Positions 63,975-64,000 of a stretch of 64,000 bases of DNA are shown piece by piece; within the stretch, counting starts at the first letter, position 1; every line of letters starts with the position of its first letter. Below the pieces are notes generated by a model that did not search any database, had not been told where the DNA came from, and saw only the letters and a list, made by a program, of their open reading frames with translations. Both the position numbers and the translations under genes were made by a program. This DNA comes from Thiotrichaceae bacterium (lineage in GTDB: Bacteria; Pseudomonadota; Gammaproteobacteria; Thiotrichales; Thiotrichaceae), in assembly GCA_023144895.1 (NCBI GenBank), contig JAGLEV010000027.1, positions 61,495 through 125,494 on the forward strand, read 5' to 3'.

Positions 63975-64000
63975 TGAAAATAAGGGTTGACGTGAAATAG

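Overview
The window is AT-rich chromosomal DNA of a free-living gammaproteobacterium. The general style fits the sulfur-oxidising Thiotrichales and their relatives: gammaproteobacterial housekeeping genes, a periplasmic nitrate reductase operon fed by NapGH, several periplasmic c-type cytochromes, a PP-loop sulfur-transfer-like protein, and a small secreted Gly/Asn-rich protein resembling sulfur globule envelope proteins. The taxonomic placement is inference from gene content only. Gene density is high, with short operons on both strands. Only one clear mobile-element trace was seen, an IS1-like transposase fragment at about 21789-21941. There is no CRISPR array, phage or rRNA operon.

Layout. 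0.4-6.6 kb (minus): a Yej-type oligopeptide ABC importer (binding protein, two permeases, fused double ATPase); the binding protein has an unusual C-terminal membrane anchor. 6.7-10 kb (plus): two unknown membrane proteins, a promoter/terminator-bounded secreted Gly/Asn-rich protein and a Sel1-repeat protein. 10-20.4 kb: amino-acid and housekeeping genes (hisC-tyrA, apaH, ppx, gpmI), a CAP-domain lipoprotein, and a minus-strand run of GIY-YIG, DOMON-like, ApbE and YigZ proteins. 20.3-23.4 kb: a rhodanese/degenerate metallo-beta-lactamase fusion, the IS1-like remnant and thrC. 24-29 kb: small membrane and secreted proteins, a lone tRNA-Phe with a textbook promoter, and a SulP anion transporter. 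29-37.2 kb: bioD, rsmE, a DUF255 thioredoxin-domain protein, rpsU-yqeY, hemE, aat and trxB. 37.4-45 kb: a small trypsin-like protease, a di-haem cytochrome c peroxidase joined to an iron-type ABC permease and ATPase, and a large hybrid histidine kinase. 45-47 kb: asnB. 47.4-56.1 kb: napDAGHB, an FNR-like regulator, an FKBP isomerase, a LysR regulator divergent from a class II cytochrome c, and a DUF3365 haem protein. 56.3-64 kb: a UPF0149/SEC-C protein, a PP-loop ATPase, a CBS / P-II-like / DUF1538 / DUF1538 operon, an M23 endopeptidase and tyrS.

How the genes work together. The 47-56 kb block is a periplasmic respiratory region: NapGH would carry quinol electrons to NapAB, and the neighbouring regulators and haem proteins probably tune or protect it. 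The ApbE, peroxidase and cytochrome genes fit a cell with an active periplasmic redox economy. The most promising under-described system is the four-gene operon at 58.4-60.7 kb. It has two DUF1538 membrane proteins followed by a P-II-like trimer-type sensor and a double-CBS protein, an arrangement that looks like a ligand-gated membrane transporter with two nucleotide-sensing soluble partners. Functions of unrecognised genes are left open. Where several start codons were possible, the choice was made from ribosome-binding sites, signal peptides or family starts and is explained in each entry.
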